Shown here: in pieces, positions 49,321-57,431 of the stretch
Layout: each line of letters starts with the position of its first letter
Position numbering within the stretch: position 1 is the stretch's first letter
From: a virus
IMG/VR virus record: IMGVR_UViG_3300030101_004160
Location: 774 to 64,773 of that record
DNA length: 64,000 bases
Direction: 5' to 3' (one strand)
The notes under the pieces: model-generated
Database searches by the model: none
The model's input: the letters and a program-made list of their open reading frames with translations, nothing else
Told to the model about the DNA's origin: nothing
Program-made: the position numbers and the translations under genes

Positions 49321-49572
49321 TTAATTTTCTTCAACACCATATCCGTGTTGACTTAATAGTGTTAAATTTACGGGAACAAGTGCCTTTTTTGAACGACGAC
49401 CTACAATTTTATTAACAATATTATTAACAGTCTTTTTATTTGTAAATATTTCGCCTTTATTGTAGCCTTTTACAATTTGATTTTCTAATTTATAAATTTT
49501 GTTTCGGTTGTCTTTAAAGGTCCAGTTGCTTAGCCATATAGGAACTTTGTACTTGCCGTTTGGATTATGCAT
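49321..49572 (-). CDS. small basic hypothetical protein (83 aa)
   Basis: Lys/Asn-rich (KVPIWLSNWTFKDNRNKIYKL shortened here: WLSNWTFKDNRNKIY), ending LLSQHGYGVEEN. Probably RNA- or DNA-associated from charge alone; no family recognised. Its start overlaps the previous gene by 8 bases. Confidence 0.4.
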   Translation of the reverse strand: MHNPNGKYKVPIWLSNWTFKDNRNKIYKLENQIVKGYNKGEIFTNKKTVNNIVNKIVGRRSKKALVPVNLTLLSQHGYGVEEN

Positions 49573-50146
49573 CTATTTTGTATGTTATATTCAAACGAGC
49601 GCCTGCTGTAACATATATGTATAAGGGTTTTTTTAATCCCTCAAAAATAGTAGTAATGTCTGATATACTCACTGTAGTTTCTACAGGTATTGTTTCTACA
49701 TAGATAAGGTGAGGTCTATTTTTTCCATCACCAGAGGTGCCAAAAGAATCAATCTTTCCGTCGGTAACAGTATGTACATCTAAATCTGCAGGATTTCCGT
49801 ATGTTAAATAAAATGCAACTTTGCTCTCTGATACAGTGTTGTTTTGCGCAAAAATACCTTTTACAGATTGTCCAGGATTCAGCACCAAAAGTTCCTGAAG
49901 CGTATTTGCTTTAGTTTGTTTCATGTACAAAGAACCAGCTAAACTTTGTGATCTAAAATTTGAGGAGTAAACTTCACTCCTATTTCTTTCATCTGATCTA
50001 AACTCGGATGCAGCAACTTGTGCTTTTTGTTGTGATAAAACTCCAGTAGGAGCCTCTTCCATTTTAGCTCTATTTTCTTTTCTTGTTACGTATTTAGGTC
50101 GTGTTATACTACCCTTACCCGCATACTTATCTTTTATTATAGGCAT
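49565..50146 (-). CDS. hypothetical tail-region beta protein (193 aa)
   Basis: The N-terminal 60 residues are charged and disordered (RKENRAKMEEAPTGVLSQQ); the rest is a beta domain (FAQNNTVSESKVAFYLTYG, then TVSISDITTIFEG). It may be a fibre-associated or attachment protein, since it lies beside the fibre gene. No motif is recognised. Confidence 0.4.
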   Translation of the reverse strand: MPIIKDKYAGKGSITRPKYVTRKENRAKMEEAPTGVLSQQKAQVAASEFRSDERNRSEVYSSNFRSQSLAGSLYMKQTKANTLQELLVLNPGQSVKGIFAQNNTVSESKVAFYLTYGNPADLDVHTVTDGKIDSFGTSGDGKNRPHLIYVETIPVETTVSISDITTIFEGLKKPLYIYVTAGARLNITYKIDA

Positions 50147-50147
50147 A

Positions 50148-50333
50148 TTATGTGTTTATTTTATTTATTACTTCGTCTAATTTTAGCAACACTTTATTTA
50201 ATACTTCCTTTAATTCATCATGACTATTGTCATATGCAATACCGTCTAAATTTTCATTAATAGTGCTTATTGCGCTGGCTAAGTCTAAGCTAGCATCTGT
50301 TAGTTCTTGTGTGATAGTTTTAATATTAGACAT
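50148..50333 (-). CDS. small helical protein between fibre genes (61 aa)
   Basis: An acidic, coiled-coil-like protein (LASAISTINENLDGIAYDN, then VLNKVLLKLDEVINKI). The start shares one base with the preceding fibre gene's stop. A trimerisation or chaperone role for the fibre is possible from position only. Confidence 0.4.
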   Translation of the reverse strand: MSNIKTITQELTDASLDLASAISTINENLDGIAYDNSHDELKEVLNKVLLKLDEVINKINT

Positions 50334-51727
50334 TATAAAAGAGGTGTTTTAATTACTATTGTTATAGACATATATACTTTATCGTTGGCTTGTAACATGG
50401 CTGGCAATATTAAGTCTCCTGCTGTTAAATTTAAAGACCTGTCTAAATCTACACATTTTACAAAACCCATGTGATTGCTGTCAGCGCCACCCGTCAGGTC
50501 TCCTGCAGCATATGCTTGTAAAGTAAATGTAGACGCAGTAGTCTTTCCACCAAACGTAGCGTAAGTAGAATGAAACAATCCTAGCGCACCTTGAGTATTG
50601 CTTTGATTATTTCTTATCATTCCGTAAAATCCGCACAAAACAGCATCATCATAAGGAACTACAAAACCTAATTGTTTTCCTCTAGCGTTTCCAAAAGAAG
50701 TACTGCCCACAGTAGTTCCGTTAACACCAGAATTTGTGTTGTAATTGTGTGTAAATGGACCGTTTGTTCCTGCTAAAGCCCAATTTGTATCTATGTCTGA
50801 GTTACCTATAAACGTTATGTACTGATATGAAAACTTAGTGTCTACGTGTGATTTCAGACCTGCTGGCGTTACTGCTTTGTCGGTGTCAGTTCCAGTGTCA
50901 GCTTCTCCTGTTGTTGCTAACTCTACTACACCTTTGTTGCTATCTGTAGCAATTTCAGCTGTAACAGTTACATCTCCAGTAGCCCCAGAAACATCTATAC
51001 CATTACCAGCAACAATACTAGTTACCTTAGCGGCTGAGTTTGCAACAGGTAAAACACCTGTAACTTTAGTGGTCAAATCAATACCTTCACTTTTTATTGA
51101 CACAGCTCCAGACTCTACTGAAAAACTTTGTGAACTAAAGCTGGCAACACCCTTATTAGAAGTAGTAGCATCCTCTCCTGCGATTGTAATAGTTGTACTA
51201 CTTGAACTAGTATCTATGCCTTCTCCTCCCGTAATAGTAAAGTCAGCACTACCAGAAGAAACAGTAGCTACATTAGAATCATCAGTAGTCAATCTAACGC
51301 CCGTTACGTCTCCTGTGTTAGTTGTATATCCAGCACCGTTTGTTATTGCGTTGTTATTTAAAGATATATCAGCTGAACCATCAAAAGCAACGCCCGCAAT
51401 ATTTCTTGCGGTTGTAAGTGTAGCAGCAGATCCAGTTGTGTCTTGATTTAGTGTGGCTACATTTCCAGCTGCTAAAGTGCCTGTAACATCATTAGCTAAA
51501 TCAATAGCATTTCTAGTAATCTCTTGTCCTGATATAGTTATATAATCAGGCGTACCAGCTAAAGTTACTTCATCATGAGACGTTGATGTTGCTTTAACTA
51601 TTTTATTGTTAGAGTCTAATCCTAAGTTACCACCACTAGCTATAGTTCCTGATGATACGTTTTCTAAAAAAACATCATTACGAAACCTAGATACTAGGCG
51701 TTGTATGAATTGTCCTATAAATTTCAT
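50333..51727 (-). CDS. tail fibre protein
   Basis: 464 residues. The N-terminus MKFIGQFIQRLVSRFRNDVF is an attachment-type helix, followed by Ala/Ser/Thr/Gly-rich beta repeats (LTTARNIAGVAFDGSADIS, then ATTSNKGVASFSS) and the phrase SNKGVVELATTGEADTGTD with AVTPAGLKSHV, the phage tail-fibre repeat ('phage_fiber' type). The C-terminal domain (about 300-464) is beta-rich and unmatched, probably the receptor-binding head. It starts in a 4-base overlap with the DUF5675 gene. Confidence 0.75.
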   Translation of the reverse strand: MKFIGQFIQRLVSRFRNDVFLENVSSGTIASGGNLGLDSNNKIVKATSTSHDEVTLAGTPDYITISGQEITRNAIDLANDVTGTLAAGNVATLNQDTTGSAATLTTARNIAGVAFDGSADISLNNNAITNGAGYTTNTGDVTGVRLTTDDSNVATVSSGSADFTITGGEGIDTSSSSTTITIAGEDATTSNKGVASFSSQSFSVESGAVSIKSEGIDLTTKVTGVLPVANSAAKVTSIVAGNGIDVSGATGDVTVTAEIATDSNKGVVELATTGEADTGTDTDKAVTPAGLKSHVDTKFSYQYITFIGNSDIDTNWALAGTNGPFTHNYNTNSGVNGTTVGSTSFGNARGKQLGFVVPYDDAVLCGFYGMIRNNQSNTQGALGLFHSTYATFGGKTTASTFTLQAYAAGDLTGGADSNHMGFVKCVDLDRSLNLTAGDLILPAMLQANDKVYMSITIVIKTPLL

Positions 51728-52197
51728 TTACAAATTTCATCTATGTACTCTATAGTTACTTTTTCCCCTGCTTGTATTGCTTCAGAAATATCTGGATATA
51801 TTCTTTTGTACGCATTAACTGATTTGCCAATGAATCCATTTGACACCATTTTATTATTTTCTTGCGTATCACCCACAAGTAAACATCCAGCAGTGTGCTC
51901 ATCAGTATTACCAGTGTGTATAAGAATCCATTTAAAATTTGGCACATCAGTGACATGCAGCATGCCTTTATGCATACTACCATATTTTTTTTTGTATCTT
52001 TCATGAAAACCTCCTTCAGTTCTTAATTTGATTTCATAGACGCCAGACGGCACTCTAGTTTCTCCCATTACTTTATCTTCTCTATATTCATCCTCTAACG
52101 TGTAACATAGAAAATCAAGCTTATTTTCTTTTTCTAAAAAAAGTAAGCCAGAAGTACTATCCTCCTGGCTACTAAATCTAACTACTTTTAATTTCAT
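51724..52197 (-). CDS. DUF5675-like endolysin candidate
   Basis: 157 residues: FLEKENKLDFLCYTLEDEY, RVPSGVYEIKLRTEGG, then HTGN (94-97) and TAGCLLVGD (102-110). This is the DUF5675 pattern (conserved H-x-G-N and G-C-x-[LI]-[VL]-G with a histidine and cysteine close together), considered an L,D-transpeptidase/endopeptidase-like phage lysis protein. No secretion signal; it would need the holin at 53307. It is encoded between the fibre and small beta-protein genes. Confidence 0.65.
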   Translation of the reverse strand: MKLKVVRFSSQEDSTSGLLFLEKENKLDFLCYTLEDEYREDKVMGETRVPSGVYEIKLRTEGGFHERYKKKYGSMHKGMLHVTDVPNFKWILIHTGNTDEHTAGCLLVGDTQENNKMVSNGFIGKSVNAYKRIYPDISEAIQAGEKVTIEYIDEICK

Positions 52198-52200
52198 ATT

Positions 52201-52617
52201 CTAATTGTCTAATGCATCACAAATTAAATATTGTATGTGTTGATCTGCTGTAGATGCTGTAGCTTGTATACTACTTCCTGTACCATCACCATTTAATTCC
52301 ATTGGAGCAAAGAAACATTCTCCTGGTTTTAGGTCTGCTAATTCTAAAGCTGAACTTTCAGAAGCACTTGCCTCTATTTCTACTGGGTAGTCCGAATCTA
52401 CATTTTTTATAAAAACATATACTCTGTCATCATTAACGTCCGATAAAGCAAGTTCACTGCCTCCTGTTTGTGCTAAATGTTCACCTGTATATAAACACTG
52501 GGAAGTAGTATTACTTCCTGATTCAAAAGATGGACTATATGTAAATACAACTACGCCCTCTGAATCTGTTAAAGTAAAAGTTGCGCTAGCTGAAAAAGTT
52601 GTTGTCATTGTTGCCAT
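52201..52617 (-). CDS. small virion beta protein, paralogue A (138 aa)
   Basis: Thr/Ser/Glu-rich and beta-predicted: SASATFTLTDSEGVVVFTY, then YVFIKNVDSDYPVEIEA and LADLKPGECFFAP. It shares the 'V-x-[IV]-x-N-[LV]-D ... L-x-P-G-E' order with the 127-residue protein just upstream and the 154-residue protein at 19726. Probably a small attachment or decoration protein duplicated within this phage. No catalytic motif. Confidence 0.45.
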   Translation of the reverse strand: MATMTTTFSASATFTLTDSEGVVVFTYSPSFESGSNTTSQCLYTGEHLAQTGGSELALSDVNDDRVYVFIKNVDSDYPVEIEASASESSALELADLKPGECFFAPMELNGDGTGSSIQATASTADQHIQYLICDALDN

Positions 52618-52641
52618 ACGTGTATTTTTTTATTTAATTAA

Positions 52642-53025
52642 TTATGCGTTTGAATCTATTTCTACTGCAAAGTATTCTACAGTTACGGTAGCTGTATCAG
52701 CATCCCCTCTTATAACTCCAGTATCTCTTAATATTGTAAAACAAAATTCACCTGGCTCTAACACAGCAATAGTGTTGTCTGCATCATCAGCCATAGAGAT
52801 AGTAACAAAATTAGTATCATCAAGATTTCTAACATAAACAACTTTACCAAAAGTTGGAGCAGTCATTATAACCGTACCGCCTGTCGCTATGTTTTTTCTT
52901 CCTGTCTCTACTTGATCAATACCAGTTATATCAAGTTGAAATGAACCTGATTGAGATTGCGTATAACCACTGGCAGAACTTGCCGTACATGATATATCTG
53001 CATTAAATGTATAATTTTTTGCCAT
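52642..53025 (-). CDS. small virion beta protein, paralogue B (127 aa)
   Basis: Beta-rich, Thr/Ala/Gly/Asp-rich: YTQSQSGSFQLDITGID, then VVYVRNLDDTNFVTISMAD and VLEPGEFCFTILRD. The layout matches the next gene and 19726-20190 (see paralogy finding). It is separated from the downstream paralogue by a 24-base T-rich gap. Structural role inferred from composition and paralogy. Confidence 0.45.
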   Translation of the reverse strand: MAKNYTFNADISCTASSASGYTQSQSGSFQLDITGIDQVETGRKNIATGGTVIMTAPTFGKVVYVRNLDDTNFVTISMADDADNTIAVLEPGEFCFTILRDTGVIRGDADTATVTVEYFAVEIDSNA

Positions 53026-53037
53026 TGTGTTTAATTT

Positions 53038-53304
53038 TTACAAATTTATGAAATTTTTCTTATATTTTTTAGATTCTTTTAGTTTTTTAAGCTCTGCGCA
53101 TTTCTCGTACTCCTCCGTAGTACAAAAGTAATCAATTATTTTGTCAATATCCTGATTATTAATTGTTTTTTTTGGATTGAAAGGTAAAGAACATCCGTTA
53201 TATTCAAATAAATCAGAAAAAGTTAGCTTGTCTGTTATAATCATATAAGAGTTCATCATAGACTCTCTGACTAATTCTTCTGGTGAATTTTTTTCTTCTG
53301 TCAT
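53038..53304 (-). CDS. hypothetical protein next to holin (88 aa)
   Basis: An acidic/mixed protein, FSDLFEYNGCSLPFNPKK then a short helical C-terminus rich in Lys. Two Cys pairs are not zinc-like. It is encoded between holin and a beta protein. No role can be assigned. Confidence 0.4.
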   Translation of the reverse strand: MTEEKNSPEELVRESMMNSYMIITDKLTFSDLFEYNGCSLPFNPKKTINNQDIDKIIDYFCTTEEYEKCAELKKLKESKKYKKNFINL

Positions 53305-53306
53305 AA

Positions 53307-53699
53307 TTATTTTTTTACCTTTTCAAAAGACCTTCCTCCAAAATACGCACCAATTACTGTTATTAAAACTAATTGAAGCAAATCAACCCAAGATGATTTA
53401 ACCTCAAACTGAAGAGTGCCAGCGTCTATAAATATCAACAACATAGTGCATACTATAATAAAAATTAAAACCATAGGCCTAACGTTTTTACTCAACCATG
53501 AATCTGATTTTAAATCTGCTTCCCAACGAGATGTTATGTTTTTTTCCATCTCAACTTCGTAGTTAGCAATTAGCTCTTTTATTTTTCTTTCTGCTTCTAG
53601 TTTTTCTTCATTAGAAGTATGCAGGCTATCAATAACACCGCCAACGTTTTTTACTAAATCTGAAGCGCCTGAAGAAAATATTTTACCTAAAATACTCAT
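53307..53699 (-). CDS. holin (GTA_holin_3TM-like)
   Basis: 130 residues. The N-terminal half is an amphipathic, charged coiled coil (ERKIKELIANYEVEMEK), followed by RWEADLKSDSWLSKNVRP, the signature of the GTA-type holin family, then two strong spans (MVLIFIIVCTMLLIFI, and LVLITVIGAYFGG). It would form the membrane lesion that releases the DUF5675-like endolysin. It ends with the motif FEKVKK, also found in the neighbouring 77-residue membrane protein (FEKVKT). Confidence 0.75.
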   Translation of the reverse strand: MSILGKIFSSGASDLVKNVGGVIDSLHTSNEEKLEAERKIKELIANYEVEMEKNITSRWEADLKSDSWLSKNVRPMVLIFIIVCTMLLIFIDAGTLQFEVKSSWVDLLQLVLITVIGAYFGGRSFEKVKK

Positions 53700-53701
53700 A
53701 A

Positions 53702-53962
53702 TTAATATCCTCCTGTTCCGCCTCCTGCGCTAGAATTCATCGTAGGTATTGTTGGCGCTGCGTTATTTGGTGAAAAATCCTGATCAGCATCTGCGCCAGG
53801 ATTGGCTGTAGCTTGTGTATGTGTTGCTCCGCCCATATACCCAATTTGACCTTGATATTCATGAGTATGCGTTCCTGTTAAACCTCTACTTGCACCCCAA
53901 GCAACAGCTTCTCCTACTGTTGAGTATAAAGGCACTCCATTTATTGTTGTTAATAAAGCCAT
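53702..53962 (-). CDS. conserved His/Gly-rich phage protein (86 aa)
   Basis: MALLTTINGVPLYSTVGEA, then GLTGTHTHEYQGQIGYMGG and THTQAT. I recognise this as a small conserved protein of marine Bacteroidetes and other phages (the 'TxxNGVPL ... WGASRGL ... HTHxYQGQxGYMGG' pattern), function unknown; the Gly/His/Thr composition resembles the tip of a fibre. It has no signal peptide. Confidence 0.55.
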   Translation of the reverse strand: MALLTTINGVPLYSTVGEAVAWGASRGLTGTHTHEYQGQIGYMGGATHTQATANPGADADQDFSPNNAAPTIPTMNSSAGGGTGGY

Positions 53963-53965
53963 AAT

Positions 53966-54199
53966 TTATTTTGTTTTTACTTTTTCAAAAGCACTAATAC
54001 CAAAACAACCTAATGTTACTAAAACAAAAGAGTTGTATATAGTGTCATTTATTACTAATTCTCCATCTCCTACATAGCCCATAAAAGCTATACCTGTTAC
54101 TAAATCAGCTACAGCAAAAAGAACCATTACAGTAAACGATATAAAACCTACTATATTTTTTTCGTTTATGTTATTTTTATCTTTAAAAATTTTCCACAT
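53966..54199 (-). CDS. two-span membrane protein near holin (77 aa)
   Basis: Two spans: NIVGFISFTVMVLFAVADL and YNSFVLVTLGCFGISAF, joined by a short loop with GELVINDT; the basic N-terminus (MWKIFKDKNN) should face the cytoplasm. The ending FEKVKTK resembles that of the holin. It could be a second holin or antiholin; both lie in the same unit, spaced by a 86-residue gene. Confidence 0.5.
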   Translation of the reverse strand: MWKIFKDKNNINEKNIVGFISFTVMVLFAVADLVTGIAFMGYVGDGELVINDTIYNSFVLVTLGCFGISAFEKVKTK

Positions 54200-54200
54200 A

Positions 54201-56705
54201 TTATCTCAATTTTATTTTCTTTTCTATTGTACCATCACTATATATATAAAAAAGTAATTTATTATTTTTTGTTTTTGACTTTCTTCCTAACACGTCAGTA
54301 ATCATTATTAATTTTTTTTCTATTACTCTTTTTAAAGGTGGTCCAGCCCAAGTTCCTTCGCAGTAATTATATGTAGCTTGACAAATAGTGTCCCATTGAT
54401 TTTCACAACAATATTCATCCACTTCTATTACCCAAGCATAACAAGGGTCGTTTAACCAGTAAGGTGTTCCTGGGCCTGTAATACACCCAGCATCGTACAA
54501 ACAAGAAACACTGTCATTAACATTTGCTTGTTCGTTGTAATTATAAGCGTTTACGTCCATACACCCTTCCACCACTGATATACACGAACCATTGTCAGTA
54601 TTAGCTGTCGGATCAAAATTGTAAGCAGAACTATCCATACAACCATAAACATAAGGAATACAACTAAAATTTTCTGTATTGGCCGCTGGATCGTAGTTAA
54701 GCATACTAGGATCAGTGCAACCGTAAATATAAGGAACACAAGAGTTATTGTCTGCATTTGCTAAAGGGTTATAGTTAAACATAGTGCTGTCAGTACATCC
54801 ATATACAAAAGGTATGCAATTTCCATTGTCAATATTAGCTAATGGGTTGTAATTAAAAGCAGTTGCATCCATACATCCATATATTATATCTATACAACTT
54901 CCGTCATCTACATTAGCTGTTGGATCATAATTAAAAGCGTCTGAATCCATACAGCCGTATATGACCCCAACACAACTACCATCATCAGTGTTTGCTATAG
55001 AGTCATAATTTAACGCAATCGGAGATGTGCAACCTTCTATTACTGGTATGCATGTGTCTGCTGTGTTTGCATTAGGATTATAATTGAAAGCTAAATCGTT
55101 CATACAACCTAATATAACAGGTATACATCCGCCATTATCAAGATTTGCTGCAGAATTATAGTTAAAAGCTAATTCGTCTGTGCACCCCCATATCGCTTCT
55201 GTTTCGCACGACCCATCATTATAGTCTGCTGTATAACCTTGCGTGTAATACTGTAAGTATTGTGGGTCTGTACAACCAGGATTGTAATAACAACTTCCAT
55301 CAGAAGTATTAGCGTTAATATCGTAGTTGTATGCATAAAAATCCATGCACCCATAAACATATGGATCACATATGGTAGGACAATTAGGTAATGTTATATA
55401 GTTATCTGGAAATAATTTAATTCTATTATTCCAGGGGTTTGTCCCACCTGACAATATAATATTGCCTTCTGGGTTTATTAATTTAAACCCTACTTGATCA
55501 ATAGTAGCGTCTGAACTTGTTTGGCTGTAAGCTCTTACAGTTACAGGGTGATTAGATTTTAAATTTAAATTAATAATCTCAACAGAAGAACTTATATTGG
55601 TATATGGCCCATATGTATTTCCAAGTTGAGACAATACTATATAAGCGCCATTCCATCCATCTCCACCGCCATCAGTTAAATGGAGCGAATAATTACAACT
55701 GTCTTCCATAAGAGGAACATTAGCTGCAGGATCAAAATCAAACATAGTTGTATCCATACAGCCTATTACTCTAGGTGTTGTACATAAGGCTGGGTTCATT
55801 ATGTCTGCGGCTGGATTAAATTCTAAATACCCTGGGTTTGGACAGCCTACAACAGGTATCCAACTACAATCTTTCATAACAAACAAGTCTGATGTGTCTG
55901 CGTCACCAAAGTTCAAATTATCACCAGGCGTTAAACTGTATATTGTGTCACCGCATTCATCTGTAATCATCACTCTTCCGTCTATACCTCCAAAACAAGA
56001 CCCGCATATTCCGTCTCCGTATGAGTCGTATATTATAAACTGAACTGTATCATCAATCGGAACACATATTGTTTGACTATATATATTTCCTGAACCTGTG
56101 CTTGAAAAAAATCCTTGTGGTAAAAACAATAAAGAACTATCATTTTGGTTTACAATACGCATAGAAGTTTCGCTAGCATATGTATCTGGCGTAAACTCTA
56201 TTGTAATAGAAGTATTTGTACTGTCTTCACAATCATCTTGTGGAGGTGGTATAGCTAAACAAACATCTGGCAAGTTAGCTAAAGGATTATAATTGTCAAA
56301 GAATGGATCCATGCAACCCTCTATACAGGTAAATTCATTAGCAAATATCGTGTCAGTAAAACTACTATCATTCATTTCTAATACCACCCAAAAACCTTCT
56401 GAGCTAGCAAAAGGATCGCCAGGACTATAATTATTAATAAACATATAGTTCGTGTCTAACTGATTACTCCAATTCCAAGAGTATGTATTATATGGCGTTC
56501 CTCTGTGTATGGTTTGTATTGCGCATCCACTATCTAATGCATTCCACTCCATCCAAGTTCTAGCGTAACCAAACATGCATGTGTCTTTTACTGTTAAGTT
56601 TGGAGCACAATTAGGCTGCGGAGATTGTTGTGCAAGGAGAGCGTTCAAGCCAAAAACCAAACACATCAATAACACATATACAAATTTTGAAATATCTTTT
56701 TTCAT
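54201..56705 (-). CDS. secreted multi-repeat surface protein with T9SS C-terminal sorting domain
   Basis: 834 residues. A signal peptide (FVYVLLMCLVFGLNALLAQ, cut after Ala) is followed by a lectin- or CUB-like N-terminal part with DSYGDGICGSC (about 227-237) and DGGGDGWNGAY (about 345-355), then eleven 26-residue Cys repeats (452 to about 739; GCxD, FNYxPxAN, DxGSC), a CC-WD-C module (YCCENQWDTICQATYNYC, 765-782), and a C-terminal segment 791-834 with KKLIMITDVLGRKS and LLFYIYSDGTIEKKIKLR. That ending matches the type A T9SS sorting domain of Flavobacteriia. All features are those of host surface proteins, not of phage virions. Probably exported to the host surface; target unknown. Confidence 0.85.
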   Translation of the reverse strand: MKKDISKFVYVLLMCLVFGLNALLAQQSPQPNCAPNLTVKDTCMFGYARTWMEWNALDSGCAIQTIHRGTPYNTYSWNWSNQLDTNYMFINNYSPGDPFASSEGFWVVLEMNDSSFTDTIFANEFTCIEGCMDPFFDNYNPLANLPDVCLAIPPPQDDCEDSTNTSITIEFTPDTYASETSMRIVNQNDSSLLFLPQGFFSSTGSGNIYSQTICVPIDDTVQFIIYDSYGDGICGSCFGGIDGRVMITDECGDTIYSLTPGDNLNFGDADTSDLFVMKDCSWIPVVGCPNPGYLEFNPAADIMNPALCTTPRVIGCMDTTMFDFDPAANVPLMEDSCNYSLHLTDGGGDGWNGAYIVLSQLGNTYGPYTNISSSVEIINLNLKSNHPVTVRAYSQTSSDATIDQVGFKLINPEGNIILSGGTNPWNNRIKLFPDNYITLPNCPTICDPYVYGCMDFYAYNYDINANTSDGSCYYNPGCTDPQYLQYYTQGYTADYNDGSCETEAIWGCTDELAFNYNSAANLDNGGCIPVILGCMNDLAFNYNPNANTADTCIPVIEGCTSPIALNYDSIANTDDGSCVGVIYGCMDSDAFNYDPTANVDDGSCIDIIYGCMDATAFNYNPLANIDNGNCIPFVYGCTDSTMFNYNPLANADNNSCVPYIYGCTDPSMLNYDPAANTENFSCIPYVYGCMDSSAYNFDPTANTDNGSCISVVEGCMDVNAYNYNEQANVNDSVSCLYDAGCITGPGTPYWLNDPCYAWVIEVDEYCCENQWDTICQATYNYCEGTWAGPPLKRVIEKKLIMITDVLGRKSKTKNNKLLFYIYSDGTIEKKIKLR
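54489..55352 (-). repeat. eleven tandem 26-codon Cys repeats
   Basis: Coding repeats of about 78 bp in the T9SS-type gene, each encoding GCxD, FN[YF][DN]P.AN and D.[GN]SC or variants. Three further diverged units lie upstream in the protein (around residues 130, 287 and 315). The copies are diverged in DNA, so an expansion is old. The second unit is the most degenerate. Confidence 0.8.
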
Positions 56706-57062
56706 TTAAAAATCACTCATAAGTTGGTTATCAATCTCTTCTTGCACTTCTTCTTTTGTTGCTACCATTTTAAAACTCAAATCAGCTTGAAACCTAGCAA
56801 CCTCTTCTCCGTCCTTTAATATTATAATAGTAGGTATAACTGCTATTTTATGTTTTTTTTGTGCTTCTTGATTTTTTGCTATGTCCACGTAGGATATAGT
56901 TTTTATTTCTTGCAGTTCTTGAGCCCAGCTAACTTGATTTGCTGAATTCCATTCGGCATTAAATATAACTATCGCCATCTGAGAATATGCATTTGTACAA
57001 GGCATAAATAAAAACGAAACAAATAAAACCTTGCCAAATATATTCCATAATAGGGTTTTCAT
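56706..57062 (-). CDS. secreted thioredoxin-fold protein without catalytic cysteines
   Basis: 118 residues: a signal peptide (VLFVSFLFMPCTNAYSQ, cut near residue 28), then IVIFNAEWNSANQVSW where thioredoxins have a Trp-Cys-x-x-Cys site. Here Trp38 is kept but the Cys positions are Asn39 and Asn42. The cis-Pro loop is retained (AVIPTIIILKDGEEVARF, Pro77). The remaining fold should be periplasmic and redox-inactive; a chaperone or decoy role is inferred. It shares one base with the gene upstream and starts two bases before the T9SS gene. Confidence 0.7.
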   Translation of the reverse strand: MKTLLWNIFGKVLFVSFLFMPCTNAYSQMAIVIFNAEWNSANQVSWAQELQEIKTISYVDIAKNQEAQKKHKIAVIPTIIILKDGEEVARFQADLSFKMVATKEEVQEEIDNQLMSDF

Positions 57063-57343
57063 TATCTATTATAAAGCTTATCCTCTATTTTTTCAAGAGT
57101 CTTTTTTATTTCTTCAACATCTTTTTGTGTATCTAAAATAGTGTTACGAATCATTTGGTCTTTCATGTCAAACTCCATGCGTGTAACTTCTGGACTTGGA
57201 GGCGCGGGCAGCTCTTTAGCCTCTGCTATGTCTGCCTGTAGAGTAAACCACATACCCACTAAAGTAAAAATTAAAACAGCTATACCCCCTAATGTTTTAA
57301 GGCTTACTTTAAAAGACGTGTCTTCGTTTAACTCTTTAGTCAT
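57062..57343 (-). CDS. membrane-anchored coiled-coil protein, spanin-like (93 aa)
   Basis: A single N-terminal span (LGGIAVLIFTLVGMWFTLQ, residues about 18-36) follows a charged N-terminus; the rest is a Pro-rich linker (LPAPPSPEVTR) and a coiled coil (TILDTQKDVEEIKKTLEKI). This is the shape of an inner-membrane spanin subunit, but no partner lipoprotein is obvious, so attachment of envelope proteins is the alternative. It starts about 45 bases from the tandem promoter boxes. Confidence 0.5.
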   Translation of the reverse strand: MTKELNEDTSFKVSLKTLGGIAVLIFTLVGMWFTLQADIAEAKELPAPPSPEVTRMEFDMKDQMIRNTILDTQKDVEEIKKTLEKIEDKLYNR

Positions 57344-57387
57344 TTTTTACAATTATTTTCACAACCCCAGTTTAAACATACTTTATT

Positions 57388-57416
57388 CAAAGTTATTATT
57401 TTTACAAATTTACAAA
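57388..57416 (-). promoter_or_regulatory. tandem promoter boxes for the secretion cassette
   Basis: On the minus strand TTTG (57416-57413), 17 bases, then TAACTTTG (57395-57388), a full -33/-7 pair. A second -7 box TAAATTTG lies at 57412-57405. Both precede the spanin-like gene (ATG 57343), giving a leader of about 40-60 bases. Confidence 0.5.
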
Positions 57417-57431
57417 TTATTTCTTTCATTT

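Noticed and set aside
50838-51446. A 202-codon plus-strand frame opposite the tail fibre gene
   Set aside because: It is antisense to a recognisable fibre gene, has shadow-like Val/Thr/Pro/Ser composition from complementing Ala/Ser/Thr codons, and no leader or neighbours.
54551-54757. Small minus-strand frames inside the T9SS-type gene
   Set aside because: They are out-of-frame readings of the repeat region, hydrophobic because of codon shift, with no start context.
54489-55352. CRISPR-like regular repetition of about 78 bp
   Set aside because: The repeats encode a conserved Cys module in one frame, are diverged, and have no constant repeat with variable spacers.
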